In this document: piece after piece, positions 24,754 to 34,496 of the stretch
Layout: each line of letters begins with the position of its first letter
Position numbering within the stretch: position 1 is the first letter of the stretch
DNA from: an uncultured Eggerthellaceae bacterium
Lineage (GTDB): Bacteria > Actinomycetota > Coriobacteriia > Coriobacteriales > Eggerthellaceae
Direction: 5' to 3'
Assembly (NCBI GenBank): GCA_910588905.1
Contig: CAJURZ010000004.1
Span: 48,518 to 112,517 of the forward strand
Length of the DNA stretch: 64,000 nt
Made by a program: the position numbers and the translations under genes
The notes under the pieces: generated by a model
Told to the model about the DNA's origin: nothing
Database searches by the model: none
What the model saw: the letters and a program-made list of their open reading frames with translations, nothing else

Positions 24754-26093
24754 CAGGCGCCTCCCTCGGGAGGGCTGCTGGGTTTGCGCCGACGACGGCG
24801 ACGACGCTTCTTCGGCGCATCTCCCTGAGGTGCCTTCTCATCCTCATGCTTGGTTGCCTTACCCTCAGGACGGGCGAGGCCAGAGGACTTCTGACCCGGC
24901 CGAGGCCCAGAGGAACCTTTGCCGCCCTGGCCTTGGGACTTTGCCCCCTTCTCTGCCGGAGCCCCCGCCTTGCCACCGCTGATCTTGGTGGACCGCCTGC
25001 GGGACTTGCGGTTCTTCGGCTTATCTGCAGGCTTGGAAGCCTCATCTGATGGAGCTTCGCCGCCTGCCACCTTCTTGGAGCGACGACGACGGCGCTTGCG
25101 GTCAGCCCCCGCCAGAGGATCAGCCGCAGTGCCCTCATGATGCACCGCACCTCCCCCACCCAGCTTGTCCGTGCCGGTGAACTGGGAGGTAGAGAAGATA
25201 TCCAAGCTGCCTTCGAATACCACCGCGGCGGGAGCCGTGGCTTCCTCCCAGCCCTCTTGGCTCACCACCTTGGGGCGCTGGCCTTCAGCGGGTTCTTCGA
25301 AAGCGGACAGCGGCACGCTCACGGGCTTCTCGCCTTCCAAGCGCAGCTTGACCTCTTCGCGGGGCACATCCAAGGAATCCACCTTGGCAGGCCCGTCAGG
25401 AGTCTGAACGGTGTTCCCCACCTTGGGAGCACGGGATTTGAAATCCTTGTAGGCCTCGTTCTCATAGCGAAGGCAGCACATCAGCCGTCCGCAGAGCCCG
25501 GAGATCTTCTGGGGGTTCAAGGAGAGGTCTTGGTCCTTCGCCATGCGGATGGAAACCGGTTTGAATTCCCCTCCCAAGCGCTTGCAGCAAACGATCTGGC
25601 CGCAATGACCAATGCCGCCCACGATGCGCGCCTCATCCCGCACGCCGATCTGGCGCATATCCACCCGCACCTTGAAATGGGATGCGAGCCTGCGGACCAG
25701 GTCACGGAAGTCTATGCGCTCTTCGGCTTCAAAGTAGAAGATGGCCTTGTCCCCATCCAGCAGGTACTCAACGCTGACCGGGTGCATGTCCTCGCTGGTC
25801 TCCTTCGCCATCTCCTTGAAGATGGGCATGGCCTCACGGGAGAGCTCCTCCATGCGCCGAGCCTGCTCCATATCCTCTTCGGTGGCCACCCGCTCCACCC
25901 GACGAAGGGGGCTCTTCAGCCGCTTCACTTCCTCATGGGTGACCTCGAAGATATCCCCAGAGGCTTGACCCAGCTCAAGGCCGCGGGCAGTGGTGACCAC
26001 CACATGGTCAGCCGCGTGGACTTCCAGGCCGTTCGGGTCGAACCAGAGCGTCTTCACGTTATAGGGAAGGTTCACAGGGAGAACCTGAACCAT
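24753..26093 (-). CDS. ricT: RicT/YaaT (PSP1-domain) protein with long basic tail
   Basis: 446 residues. The PSP1 core (about residues 1-270) has the conserved cysteines: GGIGHCGQIVCCKRLGG and ISGLCGRLMCCLRYENEAYK. In Bacillus the Ric complex (RicA-RicF-RicT) carries 4Fe-4S clusters and affects RNA processing; PSP1 proteins also occur in non-sporulating lineages. The last ~150 residues are Lys/Arg/Ser/Gly-rich (KRRRRRRRKPSS at the end) and probably disordered, fitting RNA binding. ATG 26093 has a GAGAGAGGTG ribosome site and overlaps holB by 35 bases, a common neighbour of ricT. Confidence 0.88.
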   Translation of the reverse strand: MVQVLPVNLPYNVKTLWFDPNGLEVHAADHVVVTTARGLELGQASGDIFEVTHEEVKRLKSPLRRVERVATEEDMEQARRMEELSREAMPIFKEMAKETSEDMHPVSVEYLLDGDKAIFYFEAEERIDFRDLVRRLASHFKVRVDMRQIGVRDEARIVGGIGHCGQIVCCKRLGGEFKPVSIRMAKDQDLSLNPQKISGLCGRLMCCLRYENEAYKDFKSRAPKVGNTVQTPDGPAKVDSLDVPREEVKLRLEGEKPVSVPLSAFEEPAEGQRPKVVSQEGWEEATAPAAVVFEGSLDIFSTSQFTGTDKLGGGGAVHHEGTAADPLAGADRKRRRRRSKKVAGGEAPSDEASKPADKPKNRKSRRRSTKISGGKAGAPAEKGAKSQGQGGKGSSGPRPGQKSSGLARPEGKATKHEDEKAPQGDAPKKRRRRRRRKPSSPPEGGA

Positions 26094-27231
26094 CAAGCAC
26101 CTCTCTCATTTCGAAGAGCATCGCATCAAGGCATGTCTCAGGGGATACATTATAGTCTAGCGCCTGCTCCATCTCCTCGATCCGGCGCAGGGCACCGGCA
26201 GCGGCCGAGACGCTCACCCCAGATGCAGCCGCGTTCACCTGGGACAGGAAGTCTGTGTTGATGACCAGCTCAGGAGTGCCCGCCGCCACCATCATGACAT
26301 CCCGCAGCCAGGACTTCATGATGGCGATGCTCTGATGGAGGTATTCGGATGTCTTGAGGGAGAGCTGTCGCTTGTTGCGTGCCTCTATGCGACGCAGGGC
26401 GGACTTCTCGAAGAGGTCCTTGTTCTCTTCCAGCTCAGCTTCCTGCTTCACCCGCACATCATCTACGAGGGCACGAGAGCGCTCCACCACGGACCGGGCC
26501 AGCTTCAGCACCTGCCAGTCATCAGCGCGGCCAAGCCCTGAGAGCTGATGCAGGAGCTCGTGGCGGAACTGGATGCGCGCATTGCCCTTCTCTCGGATGA
26601 ACCCGATGGCCCGAGTGATGGAGCCGGAGCAGGCCTCCATGACCTGCTGAGAGAGCTCCGGGGCTGCCCCCGTGTTCTGAGAGATGATGGCGGCCGCTTC
26701 GGAAGGCGGGATGTGACGGAACGGCACGATCTGACAGCGAGAGGAGATGGTGGGCAGCACGCTTTCCCTCGTGCGCCCCAGCAGGATGAACACTACGTTA
26801 TCCGGCGGCTCCTCCAAGGTCTTCAGGAACGCATTGGCAGCGCTCACGCTCATGAGGTCAGCCCGGTCCAGGATATAGATCTTGCGATCGGACTGGATGG
26901 GAGCCAAGAAGACATCGGAGACGATGTCCCGGATCTGCTCGATCAGATACGCGGAAGCCCCTTCGGGAGCGTAGTAGTGCACATCTGGATGCACGCGCCG
27001 CTTCGCCCGGCTGCACCCCTCGCAAGCGCCGCAGGCGCTCCCCCGCGGACCCGCAGGCCCCTTCGGGCAAACGAGGGCCTGGGCCAGGGCATAGGCAGCC
27101 TGGAGCTTGTTGGAGCCCGCAGGACCGGTGAAGAGGTAGGCGTGGGTGATGCGATCAGCCATCAGACTGGATCGCAAGTAGTCCCGGACCTGGGGTTGGC
27201 CGAGGATATTATCGAAGGCATCCGGAGCCAT
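26059..27231 (-). CDS. holB: DNA polymerase III delta-prime-type subunit
   Basis: 390 residues. AAA+ clamp-loader fold: a P-loop-like GPAGSNKLQAA, a zinc-binding CGACEGCSRAK, IYILDRADLMSVSAANAFLKT LEEPP and a sensor-1-like SSRCQIVPFRHI. Part of the clamp loader that places the beta clamp on DNA. Start ATG overlaps the tmk stop by one base. Confidence 0.92.
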   Translation of the reverse strand: MAPDAFDNILGQPQVRDYLRSSLMADRITHAYLFTGPAGSNKLQAAYALAQALVCPKGPAGPRGSACGACEGCSRAKRRVHPDVHYYAPEGASAYLIEQIRDIVSDVFLAPIQSDRKIYILDRADLMSVSAANAFLKTLEEPPDNVVFILLGRTRESVLPTISSRCQIVPFRHIPPSEAAAIISQNTGAAPELSQQVMEACSGSITRAIGFIREKGNARIQFRHELLHQLSGLGRADDWQVLKLARSVVERSRALVDDVRVKQEAELEENKDLFEKSALRRIEARNKRQLSLKTSEYLHQSIAIMKSWLRDVMMVAAGTPELVINTDFLSQVNAAASGVSVSAAAGALRRIEEMEQALDYNVSPETCLDAMLFEMREVLDGSGSPCEPSL

Positions 27232-28010
27232 CAGGCATCCTCCCCAGCAGGAAGGTCAGTGCCCCTATGGCTCTTCCGGTGAGAGGCATCCAAGCATGCC
27301 AGCTGCTCTTCCACCGGGAAGGTGCCATCTGCAAGCCAAGGGAAGAGGTCATCCAGATGGGCGAAGATGGCCCGGGCTGTATCAGAGTGAGCACCGGTGG
27401 TCTCCACCGGGCGCACGCGACCATCCTGAGACTGTGCCAGCTCATCGAAGGCCTGGTTCACCCGCTCATGGAAGCCGTTTCCCGCCCGCTCCAGACGGTC
27501 CATCTCGTCCCGAGCAGAGACGCGTCCACGCTTCTCCTGGACATCGGCACAACGCAGGACGATGGTGCGATCCGGCATCAAGCCCTGGGTGGCGAACCCA
27601 TTGGCCTGACGGATGAACTCCTCAGAAAGGCCTCGACCGCGGCCTTGGTAGGCCAAGGTGGAGTCAGCGAACCGGTCGCAGAGCACGACCGCGCCGCGCT
27701 TGAGGGCAGGGATGATGACCTCAGAGGTGATCTGAGCCCGGGCTGCCTCGTAGATCAAAAGCTCCGTCTCAGGGGTCATCTCCGGATTCGCCGGGTCAAG
27801 CACGATGGCCCGCAGCTGCTCGCCGATGGAGGTGCCACCGGGTTCCCGAACGCGAACCACCTCAAGACCCGCTGTTTCTAGCACCTGAGCCAGGAACCTG
27901 ATATGGGTGGACTTGCCCGCACCGTCACCGCCTTCGAAGGTGATGAAGACCCCAGGGGCATTCCGCTGGGGGTGGATATCCCAGCAGCCAGTACCCGGTG
28001 CTGCTCCCAT
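27231..28010 (-). CDS. tmk: Thymidylate kinase
   Basis: 259 residues, somewhat longer than usual: about 20 extra N-terminal and 40 extra C-terminal residues. Walker A FEGGDGAGKST, DRFADSTLAYQGRGRG and REPGGTSIGEQLR are diagnostic. Phosphorylates dTMP to dTDP. The ATG directly follows the malic enzyme stop; tmk-holB-ricT order is conserved in many bacteria. Confidence 0.94.
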   Translation of the reverse strand: MGAAPGTGCWDIHPQRNAPGVFITFEGGDGAGKSTHIRFLAQVLETAGLEVVRVREPGGTSIGEQLRAIVLDPANPEMTPETELLIYEAARAQITSEVIIPALKRGAVVLCDRFADSTLAYQGRGRGLSEEFIRQANGFATQGLMPDRTIVLRCADVQEKRGRVSARDEMDRLERAGNGFHERVNQAFDELAQSQDGRVRPVETTGAHSDTARAIFAHLDDLFPWLADGTFPVEEQLACLDASHRKSHRGTDLPAGEDA

Positions 28011-29171
28011 CTAGCCGCGGCCCTTCGCGCAGGCAGCCACAGCCTTCGCAACCACATCGGCTACCCGCGGGTCGAAGGGGTCCGGCATGACGAAATCAGC
28101 GCAGAGCTCCTCTTCGCTCACCAATGAGGCCAAAGCCTCAGCGGCTGCCAACTTCATCTCCTCGGTTATGCGAGGAGCCCGCGAAGCCAGAGCGCCCTTG
28201 AAGATACCCGGGAAGGCGATGACGTTGTTCACCTGATTCGGGAAATCAGAGCGGCCGGTGCCCACCACCGCCGCTCCCGCGCGCTTCGCCTCATCTGGAT
28301 ATATCTCCGGAACCGGATTGGCCATGGCGAAGACGATGGCATCTGGAGCCATGGTATGGACCATGGCTTCCGTCACCACTCCCGGCGCCGACACGCCGAT
28401 GAAGATGTCAGCTCCCACCAGGGCATCGGCCAGGGTCCCACTCATGTCATCCTTGTTCGTGACCTGGAGCATGGCCCGTTGGGCCTCATTGATGCCCTCC
28501 AGCTTCGAGGAGATGATTCCCTTGGAGCCGCACATGATGATGTCTGCGAAACCATAGGACAACAGGAGCTTCGCGATGGCGATGCCCGCGGCCCCCGCAC
28601 CGCTCATGACCACGCGCACCTCACCCACCTGCTTGCCCACCAGCTTGAGAGCGTTGATGAGGGCGGAGAGGACGACGATGGCCGTTCCATGCTGATCGTC
28701 ATGGAACACGGGGATGTCCAACAGGTCGTTCAAGCGCTCCTCTATCTCAAAGCAGCGAGGAGCGGAGATATCCTCCAGATTGATGCCCCCGAAGACCGGG
28801 GCCAGCTTGACGCAGGCATCCACGATCTGATCCGTATCTTGGGTATCAAGGCACAGGGGGAAGGCGTTCACATCTGCGAAGCGCTTAAAGAGCGCGCACT
28901 TCCCTTCCATGACCGGCAATGCGGCTGCCGCACCGATATTACCCAACCCCAGCACGGCGCTCCCGTCGGTCACCACGGCCACGGTATTGGATTTGATGGT
29001 GTAGTCATAGGCCCGATCAGGGTCTTTAGCTATCTCAAGACACGGCTCGGCCACGCCGGGCGTATAGGCTATGGCCAGATCATAGCGCGTATCCAGTTCC
29101 ATCTTGGGAACGACTTCCAGCTTGCCGTCCCACACCTTGTGCGCCTGGAGCGCTTCTTCCTGTATGGACAT
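28011..29171 (-). CDS. NAD(P)-dependent malic enzyme
   Basis: 386 residues from the ATG at 29171, preceded by GAGGTGAGG; a GTG at 29183 is an in-frame alternative. AIAYTPGVAEPCLEIAKDP, the catalytic MEGKCALFKRFADVNAFPLC segment, VFHDDQHGTAIVVLSAL and the dinucleotide fold VVMSGAGAAGIAIAKLL are family-typical for the short bacterial form without a phosphotransacetylase domain. Decarboxylates malate to pyruvate. Divergent from class I fumarase, which makes malate. Confidence 0.94.
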   Translation of the reverse strand: MSIQEEALQAHKVWDGKLEVVPKMELDTRYDLAIAYTPGVAEPCLEIAKDPDRAYDYTIKSNTVAVVTDGSAVLGLGNIGAAAALPVMEGKCALFKRFADVNAFPLCLDTQDTDQIVDACVKLAPVFGGINLEDISAPRCFEIEERLNDLLDIPVFHDDQHGTAIVVLSALINALKLVGKQVGEVRVVMSGAGAAGIAIAKLLLSYGFADIIMCGSKGIISSKLEGINEAQRAMLQVTNKDDMSGTLADALVGADIFIGVSAPGVVTEAMVHTMAPDAIVFAMANPVPEIYPDEAKRAGAAVVGTGRSDFPNQVNNVIAFPGIFKGALASRAPRITEEMKLAAAEALASLVSEEELCADFVMPDPFDPRVADVVAKAVAACAKGRG

Positions 29172-29269
29172 GGGCTTCCTCACCTCAAAGGCTCATTTGC
29201 AGTCTCCCATTCTATACCTTGCTCTAATATATCGGGATAGGACCAACCCCTAAGAGATGAGGATGACCC

Positions 29270-30238
29270 ATGACCGAGGGTAACCGATCCGCTGCGAACG
29301 ACCCAGCATCATCACCGGCCGCCTTGCTCTCAGCTGACCTGGTAGCCCAAGCGGTCTATGGGGGCATCCGCCTGTGCGCCACCACCTTGCGCAGCGACGT
29401 CTTCATGGCCATCCAAGAGCTCTTCCGCACTGCCGAGGCAGATCATCCGGGTTCCCGAGAGGCATCCGTGCTGGAAAGCATCATCCGCAATGCGAACATA
29501 GCCCAGGAAAAGGACGTTCCTCTCTGCCAGGATACGGGGAGCGTGTGGGTCTGCTTAGAAGTGGGACGCAACGTCCTCATGACCGCAGATGCCCTTTCTC
29601 AGGTAGATGAGGCGGTAGCCCAAGCCTACACCGAAGGGGGGCTGCGCATGAGCATCCTTGCCGATGCTCTCTTCCGCAGGACCAACACCAACACCAATGC
29701 CCCCGCCTTCACCGAAGTGCGCTTCCATGAGGGCCGCGGATGCAAGCTGCACGTGATGCTCAAGGGAGGCGGCTCAGACAATGCCTCTCGCCTGGTGATG
29801 TTGGCCCCTGGCGCCGGAAGAGAAGGTGTGAAGCAGGTGGTATTGGACGCTGTCAAGGAAAAGGCAGCCAACGCCTGCCCGCCGATCATCGTGGGTGTGG
29901 GCGTGGGCGGCACCTTCGACAAAGTGGCCGGCCTCTCCAAACGAGCGCTCCTCCGGAGGCTGGATGAACCTGCTGAGAGCGCCGAGCATGCGGCTTTCGA
30001 AGAGGAGCTCTTGGAAGCCATCAACGCCTTGGGGATAGGACCGGGGGCGCTTGGAGGGGCAACCACCGCCCTAGGCGTGCACCTGAAGACGGCCCCATGT
30101 CATATAGCTGCTTTGCCCGTGGCCGTGAATCTGAGCTGCTGCGCCCTGCGCAGCGCTACGTTCACGCTGGTGGATGAGGACGGGAATGTGGTGAGATACC
30201 CAGCCGCAGAGAGCTGGGATGCGGAAGGGAGGCAGTGA
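29270..30238 (+). CDS. Fumarate hydratase class I, alpha subunit
   Basis: 322 residues. Fe-S hydro-lyase N-terminal type: KDVPLCQDTGSVWV (cluster Cys near 86), RRTNTNTNAPAF, LKGGGSDNASRL and VGVGVGGTFDKVAGLSKRAL. Hydrates fumarate to malate with a 4Fe-4S cluster; oxygen-sensitive, fitting an anaerobe. L-tartrate dehydratase TtdA is a close alternative, but the malic enzyme next door favours fumarase. ATG 29270 follows TGAGG. Confidence 0.9.
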   Translation: MTEGNRSAANDPASSPAALLSADLVAQAVYGGIRLCATTLRSDVFMAIQELFRTAEADHPGSREASVLESIIRNANIAQEKDVPLCQDTGSVWVCLEVGRNVLMTADALSQVDEAVAQAYTEGGLRMSILADALFRRTNTNTNAPAFTEVRFHEGRGCKLHVMLKGGGSDNASRLVMLAPGAGREGVKQVVLDAVKEKAANACPPIIVGVGVGGTFDKVAGLSKRALLRRLDEPAESAEHAAFEEELLEAINALGIGPGALGGATTALGVHLKTAPCHIAALPVAVNLSCCALRSATFTLVDEDGNVVRYPAAESWDAEGRQ

Positions 30239-30792
30239 TGGCTGAGGTGATAGAGATCCGCCTGCCCAAGGAAGCAGACCGTCTGAGGCAGCTCAAGGCA
30301 GGAGATGAGGTGCGCCTGTCCGGTACCCTCTACACCATGCGAGATGCAGGCCACGAGCGTTGCTTGGCATATCTGCATGAGGAAGGGAAACTCCCCTTCG
30401 GGCTTGAGGGCCAGACGCTCTTCTATGCCGGTCCCACCCCTCCCCGGGCGGGCCTCCCCTTCGGAGCCATCGGCCCCACGACCGCTTCGCGCATGGACTT
30501 TGCTGCCCCCGAGCTGTACCAGGCGGGGATCGTGGCAACCATCGGCAAGGGAAAGCGCTCTGCCGCCGTGGCCCAGGCCTGCATGGACTACCAGGGTGTC
30601 TATCTAGCCGCGGTAGGAGGAGTGGCCGCCCTGCTGGCCACCTGCGTCACCTCCGCTGAGTGCATCGGTTGGGAGGATCTGGGCACCGAGGCGCTCTTCC
30701 GCATAGAGGTGGAAGGCTTCCCCGCCTTCGTGGAGCTGGACACCCAAGGCACCGACCTCTACCGCGCTATCGAAGAGGGACGCACGCTGTAG
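30238..30792 (+). CDS. Fumarate hydratase class I, beta subunit
   Basis: 184 residues. C-terminal Fe-S hydro-lyase domain: LKAGDEVRLSGTLYTMRDAGH, FYAGPTPPRAGLPFGAIGPTTASRMD and GKGKRS. Forms the second half of the fumarase heterodimer. Start ATG at 30238 shares one base with the alpha stop and has GGGAGG upstream. Confidence 0.93.
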   Translation: MAEVIEIRLPKEADRLRQLKAGDEVRLSGTLYTMRDAGHERCLAYLHEEGKLPFGLEGQTLFYAGPTPPRAGLPFGAIGPTTASRMDFAAPELYQAGIVATIGKGKRSAAVAQACMDYQGVYLAAVGGVAALLATCVTSAECIGWEDLGTEALFRIEVEGFPAFVELDTQGTDLYRAIEEGRTL

Positions 30793-30877
30793 CCAGAGCA
30801 TCCCGTGCAAGCAGCCGCCTGACCTTGATGGCCGCTCTCCTCCGGGAATGGCTCTGAAGGGCCCGTGCGTCCGCTCA

Positions 30878-33382
30878 TCACTTCTTCTTAGGCTTCGCCT
30901 TGCCCTTCTTGCGCAGCCCTGCCTTCTCCTCTTCCTCAGCCTTAGCGGGGCAATCGAAATTAGGGCAGAGCTTCCAGGGGCCTCGGCGCGTGCTCACGAT
31001 CACCATCGGAGCGCCGCAGCTCTCGCAGACCTCCTCCGTTGCCGTGATGTCCCCGTATTGGGGAAGCGGATAGCGGGTCTGGCATTCATCGAAGTCCTCG
31101 CAGGTGACCGACCGCTTGAGCGTCTTCGGATTGCGGCGAGCGAACATCTTGCTCTCACGGCCCGCTTCCTTGCAAACGGGACAGAAACCCACCATGACCT
31201 CGTCTTCATGGTTCGAAGGGCAATCGGGATCGATGCAGAGGGTGATGGGCTTCGAGCGGAAGGGGGTGACCTTCACCTGGGGCATGCCGCAGGTGGGGCA
31301 GCGCTCTTCCAGGGCCTCCACCTTCCCCTTGGGAAGCGGATAGGTCACATCGCAATCAGGCCAACCGGAACACCCGATGAACATGGATTTCGTCTTCTGA
31401 GAGGCCTTGAGCTGCAGGTCATGGCCGCATTTGGGGCAAGGACCCACATAGGCATCGGCCGCCACGGCATCGGAGAGGGCCTCCCCCACCTTATCCGTGT
31501 TGGGGATGAGGTTCTGGAGCTCCTGGGAGAGCAGCTCACGGGAGCCCATGACGACGCTATCCTTACTCGTCTTCCCCTCTGCGATCTGGTCCATACCGGC
31601 TTCCAGCTCAGCGGTCATCTCTGAGTGGGTGATGTGGGGGGCGAACTCATCCAGGGCCTCTATGACTGCGATACCCAGCTGAGAAGGCTCGATGGGGTCA
31701 TTTTGGATGTACTTCACCGCATAGAGGCGGTCGATGATGGAAGCACGCGTGGATTTCGTGCCCAGTCCCAGCTTCTCCATCTCTTGCACGAGCCGCCCTT
31801 GGCTGTAGCGCGCAGGCGGCTTCGTCTGGTCCTTCGTACAGGTAGCCCCATTGAAGGCGATCCGCTGACCCGCGTCCATGACGGGCAGCTGCTCGTCCCT
31901 CTTGAGGCCGAAGGGATAGATCTCCCGGTAGCCCTGCTTCACCAGCACATCGCCCTTGGCATGGAACTCCTGACCGGACACATCCAACATGACCTTCGTG
32001 CCCTCGATGGTGGCATCCTCCGAGAGCGTGGCGAGGAACCGCCGGGCTATCAGGTTGTACAGTTTGAAATCCGATGGGGAGAGGTCATCGGGAGTAGCGC
32101 CTTTGGTGGGATAGATAGGGGGATGATCCGTAGTCTCCTTCTTGCCGCGCGTAGCCGTGAGCTTCCCCTTCTTCAGAAGCTTCTCGCAATAGGGGCGGTA
32201 GGCGGGGTTGTCCTTGAGAAAGGTCACCACCTCTCCCAGGTCCAACGTGGCAGGATACACGGTGTTATCCACACGAGGATAGGAGATGTACCCATCCATA
32301 TAGAGGCTCTCGGCGATCCTCATGCACCGAGAAGGGGATATCCCCTCAGAAGAGGCAGCAGCCATGAGCGAGGTGGTGTTGAAGGGAGCCGGTGCGGAGG
32401 AGGTGCGCTTCTTCTTATCCACCGCGATCACCGTAGCGCTAGAGGCTCCGGCAACGGCATCCATGATGCGGTCCGCCTCTGCCTCCACCTTGATGCGCTG
32501 GGTATGGAAGGTGGCTTCGAAGGCCTCAGGACCGTCCCCTTCACTGGGACCCACCTCAGCCGCAGCATCGAAAGCACCCTTGATGACCCAATAATCCTCC
32601 GGCACGAAAGCCTCGCGCTCCCGTTCTTTCTGGACGATAAGCGCCAGCGTAGGCGTCTGCACACGACCCGATGAGCGCACATTTCCCCAACCCGCATAGC
32701 GGGCCAAGGTCAGATAGCGCGTCAGAGCGGCACCCCAGATGAGATCGATGTCCTGTCGGGCAGCCCCGGCCTGGGCCAGGTCATCATCCATGGAGACCAG
32801 GTTCGCGAAGGCGCTTTGGATCTCCGGCTTCGTGAACGAGGAGTAGCGCGCCCGGGACACCGGGGCCGATTCGTTCACCTCCCGGCAGCAGGACAGCGCA
32901 TCTGAGCCGATCAGCTCACCTTCGCGATCGAAGTCAGTGGCGATGATGATCTCATCGGCTTTCTTCGCCAGATTCTTCAGAGAGCGGATGATCTCCTTCT
33001 CGCGCGGGACCTTGTCGATGGGCGAGAATGCCAGATAGGGCAGCGCCTCCATCTTCCATCCCTTGAGATCCACCCCGTCCTCCACGAAGGGCTTCTTCTT
33101 CTTGAACGGGGGCTTCGGCAAGCTGGAAGGGATCTTGGCAGGGAGAGCCTCCCCTTCAGGGGTCACCCCTACCCATCCGCTGGATTTCTTGTACCGCAAA
33201 AGGGGCGTGAAATCCGGCTCCAGTATGTGGCCACGCAATCCGATGGTGACCCATTCCTCCCCGTCCACCTCGAAGCGATACACAGGGGTGCTGTAGACCT
33301 TGTCGGCTTTCGGCTTCTTCGTCGAGAGCAGCGTAGCGATCTGCTTCGCTGCATCATTCTTCTCAGTTACTACCAGCTTCAA
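30878..33382 (-). CDS. topA: Type IA DNA topoisomerase I, archaeal-type motifs, four zinc ribbons
   Basis: 834 residues from a probable TTG at 33382 (LKLVVTEKNDAAK, with AGAGGAG upstream); an alternative start at 33424 adds 14 residues deeper into the DUF1385 gene. Toprim acidic residues in TDFDREGELIG; SSGRVQTPTLALIV; active-site Tyr in GYISYPRVDNTVYP. The DNTVYP form is the one usual in archaeal topoisomerases rather than the bacterial TYMRTDS type. The C-terminus has four Cys4 zinc ribbons (CPKCG, CPTCG, CPVCK, CESCG) and a Lys-rich end. Relaxes negative supercoils. Confidence 0.92.
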   Translation of the reverse strand: MKLVVTEKNDAAKQIATLLSTKKPKADKVYSTPVYRFEVDGEEWVTIGLRGHILEPDFTPLLRYKKSSGWVGVTPEGEALPAKIPSSLPKPPFKKKKPFVEDGVDLKGWKMEALPYLAFSPIDKVPREKEIIRSLKNLAKKADEIIIATDFDREGELIGSDALSCCREVNESAPVSRARYSSFTKPEIQSAFANLVSMDDDLAQAGAARQDIDLIWGAALTRYLTLARYAGWGNVRSSGRVQTPTLALIVQKEREREAFVPEDYWVIKGAFDAAAEVGPSEGDGPEAFEATFHTQRIKVEAEADRIMDAVAGASSATVIAVDKKKRTSSAPAPFNTTSLMAAASSEGISPSRCMRIAESLYMDGYISYPRVDNTVYPATLDLGEVVTFLKDNPAYRPYCEKLLKKGKLTATRGKKETTDHPPIYPTKGATPDDLSPSDFKLYNLIARRFLATLSEDATIEGTKVMLDVSGQEFHAKGDVLVKQGYREIYPFGLKRDEQLPVMDAGQRIAFNGATCTKDQTKPPARYSQGRLVQEMEKLGLGTKSTRASIIDRLYAVKYIQNDPIEPSQLGIAVIEALDEFAPHITHSEMTAELEAGMDQIAEGKTSKDSVVMGSRELLSQELQNLIPNTDKVGEALSDAVAADAYVGPCPKCGHDLQLKASQKTKSMFIGCSGWPDCDVTYPLPKGKVEALEERCPTCGMPQVKVTPFRSKPITLCIDPDCPSNHEDEVMVGFCPVCKEAGRESKMFARRNPKTLKRSVTCEDFDECQTRYPLPQYGDITATEEVCESCGAPMVIVSTRRGPWKLCPNFDCPAKAEEEEKAGLRKKGKAKPKKK

Positions 33383-34496
33383 CTGACTTGCGCTCCTCTT
33401 GCTCTTCTCGGGCCAGCACTGCATTCATAGCGGCGATGGCGCACTCGATGTGCTCATCGTCCGGTTCGTTCGTAGTCAGGTACTGCATCTGCATGCCGGG
33501 CCAGAGTATCACCTTCACCAACGGATTGTCAGGATGGCTACCAGCCCACCGGACCGTGATCTCATAGGATATGCCTGCGATCAGCGGCAAGAACAGCAGA
33601 CGTACTGCTATGACCAGGATCAGCTTCGGCAGCCCATCCGGAATGGCCGCCGCATCGATGATGGCGTTTATGGGCAGCACCGTGTAGATGATGATGGCCA
33701 AGATGAGGACCATGATGAGGAACGCTGTGCCGCAGCGCACATGGAGACGAGGGAAGCTGCGAGCGTTCTCAGGTGTCATCTCAAGGCAATGCTCATAGCA
33801 ATGGATGGCCTTGTGCTCAGCTCCGTGGTATTGGAACATGCGCCGGATATCCTCCATGCGCCCGATGAGCCAGATATAGAAGATGAAAATGGCCACGCGC
33901 AGGATGCCGTCCACGATATTCCAGAGAATGGTGTTCTGGTCATATTCCCCTACGATGAGGTTCGTGATGGCCGCAGGTGCCACGATGAAGAGGACGACCC
34001 CTAGGATGACGCCCATGACCATAGAGAAGGTCATAACCCCTTTACCTAGGCCCCCTTCTCCGTCACGGGAGCCCTCTTGCGCAGAAGCGCCGCTGTCAGT
34101 GACCGGATCGAACTGCTCCTCGAAGCGGGAGACCATCTCATCGGCTTCTTGCTGCTGGCGCTCTTCGCCCTCTTCGTCACCGAAGGCATGTTCGGCAGCT
34201 ATCTCCAAGGCCTTGAAGCCCAATCCCAAAGACTCCACCAAGGCAGTGCAGCCGCGGATGAACGGCAGCTTCATCCAAGAGTGCTTCTCCTTGCCGCTGA
34301 CCAGGTCATGCTCCTCCACATAGATGCCGCCGTCAGGTTCGCGCACAGCTACGGCCCAGTTGTACTTGCCGCGCATCATGATGCCCTCGATCAGGGCTTG
34401 CCCTCCCACATGGGTCTTGCGCTGACCGTCCTCCTTGAATGCCCGGGAGAGATCGGTCCCCGAAGCATGGGGATCCGTAGGGGCCGGGCTACCCAC
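33363..34496 (-). CDS. DUF1385 membrane protein
   Basis: 377 residues. HVGGQALIEGIMMRGKYNWAVAVR and FQYHGAEHKAIHCYE are the signature motifs of DUF1385. About four to five membrane segments follow (for example VMGVILGVVLFIVAPAAI and AFLIMVLILAIIIYTVLP). An acidic stretch near residues 110-150 is unusual. Function unknown. Start is probably GTG 34496, overlapping the thyX stop by 8 bases; DUF1385 commonly lies near thyX or prfA/rpmE in Gram-positives. Confidence 0.88.
   Translation of the reverse strand: MGSPAPTDPHASGTDLSRAFKEDGQRKTHVGGQALIEGIMMRGKYNWAVAVREPDGGIYVEEHDLVSGKEKHSWMKLPFIRGCTALVESLGLGFKALEIAAEHAFGDEEGEERQQQEADEMVSRFEEQFDPVTDSGASAQEGSRDGEGGLGKGVMTFSMVMGVILGVVLFIVAPAAITNLIVGEYDQNTILWNIVDGILRVAIFIFYIWLIGRMEDIRRMFQYHGAEHKAIHCYEHCLEMTPENARSFPRLHVRCGTAFLIMVLILAIIIYTVLPINAIIDAAAIPDGLPKLILVIAVRLLFLPLIAGISYEITVRWAGSHPDNPLVKVILWPGMQMQYLTTNEPDDEHIECAIAAMNAVLAREEQEERKSVEAGSN

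Noticed and set aside
24753..25160. Arg/Lys-rich minus and plus frames in this stretch as small genes.
   Set aside because: They are alternate frames of the low-complexity C-terminal tail of RicT.
30793..30877. Imperfect inverted repeat (CAGAGC.../...GGCTCTG) between fumarase and topA as a terminator.
   Set aside because: Loop of roughly 35 bases, mismatches in the stem and no T-run on either strand.
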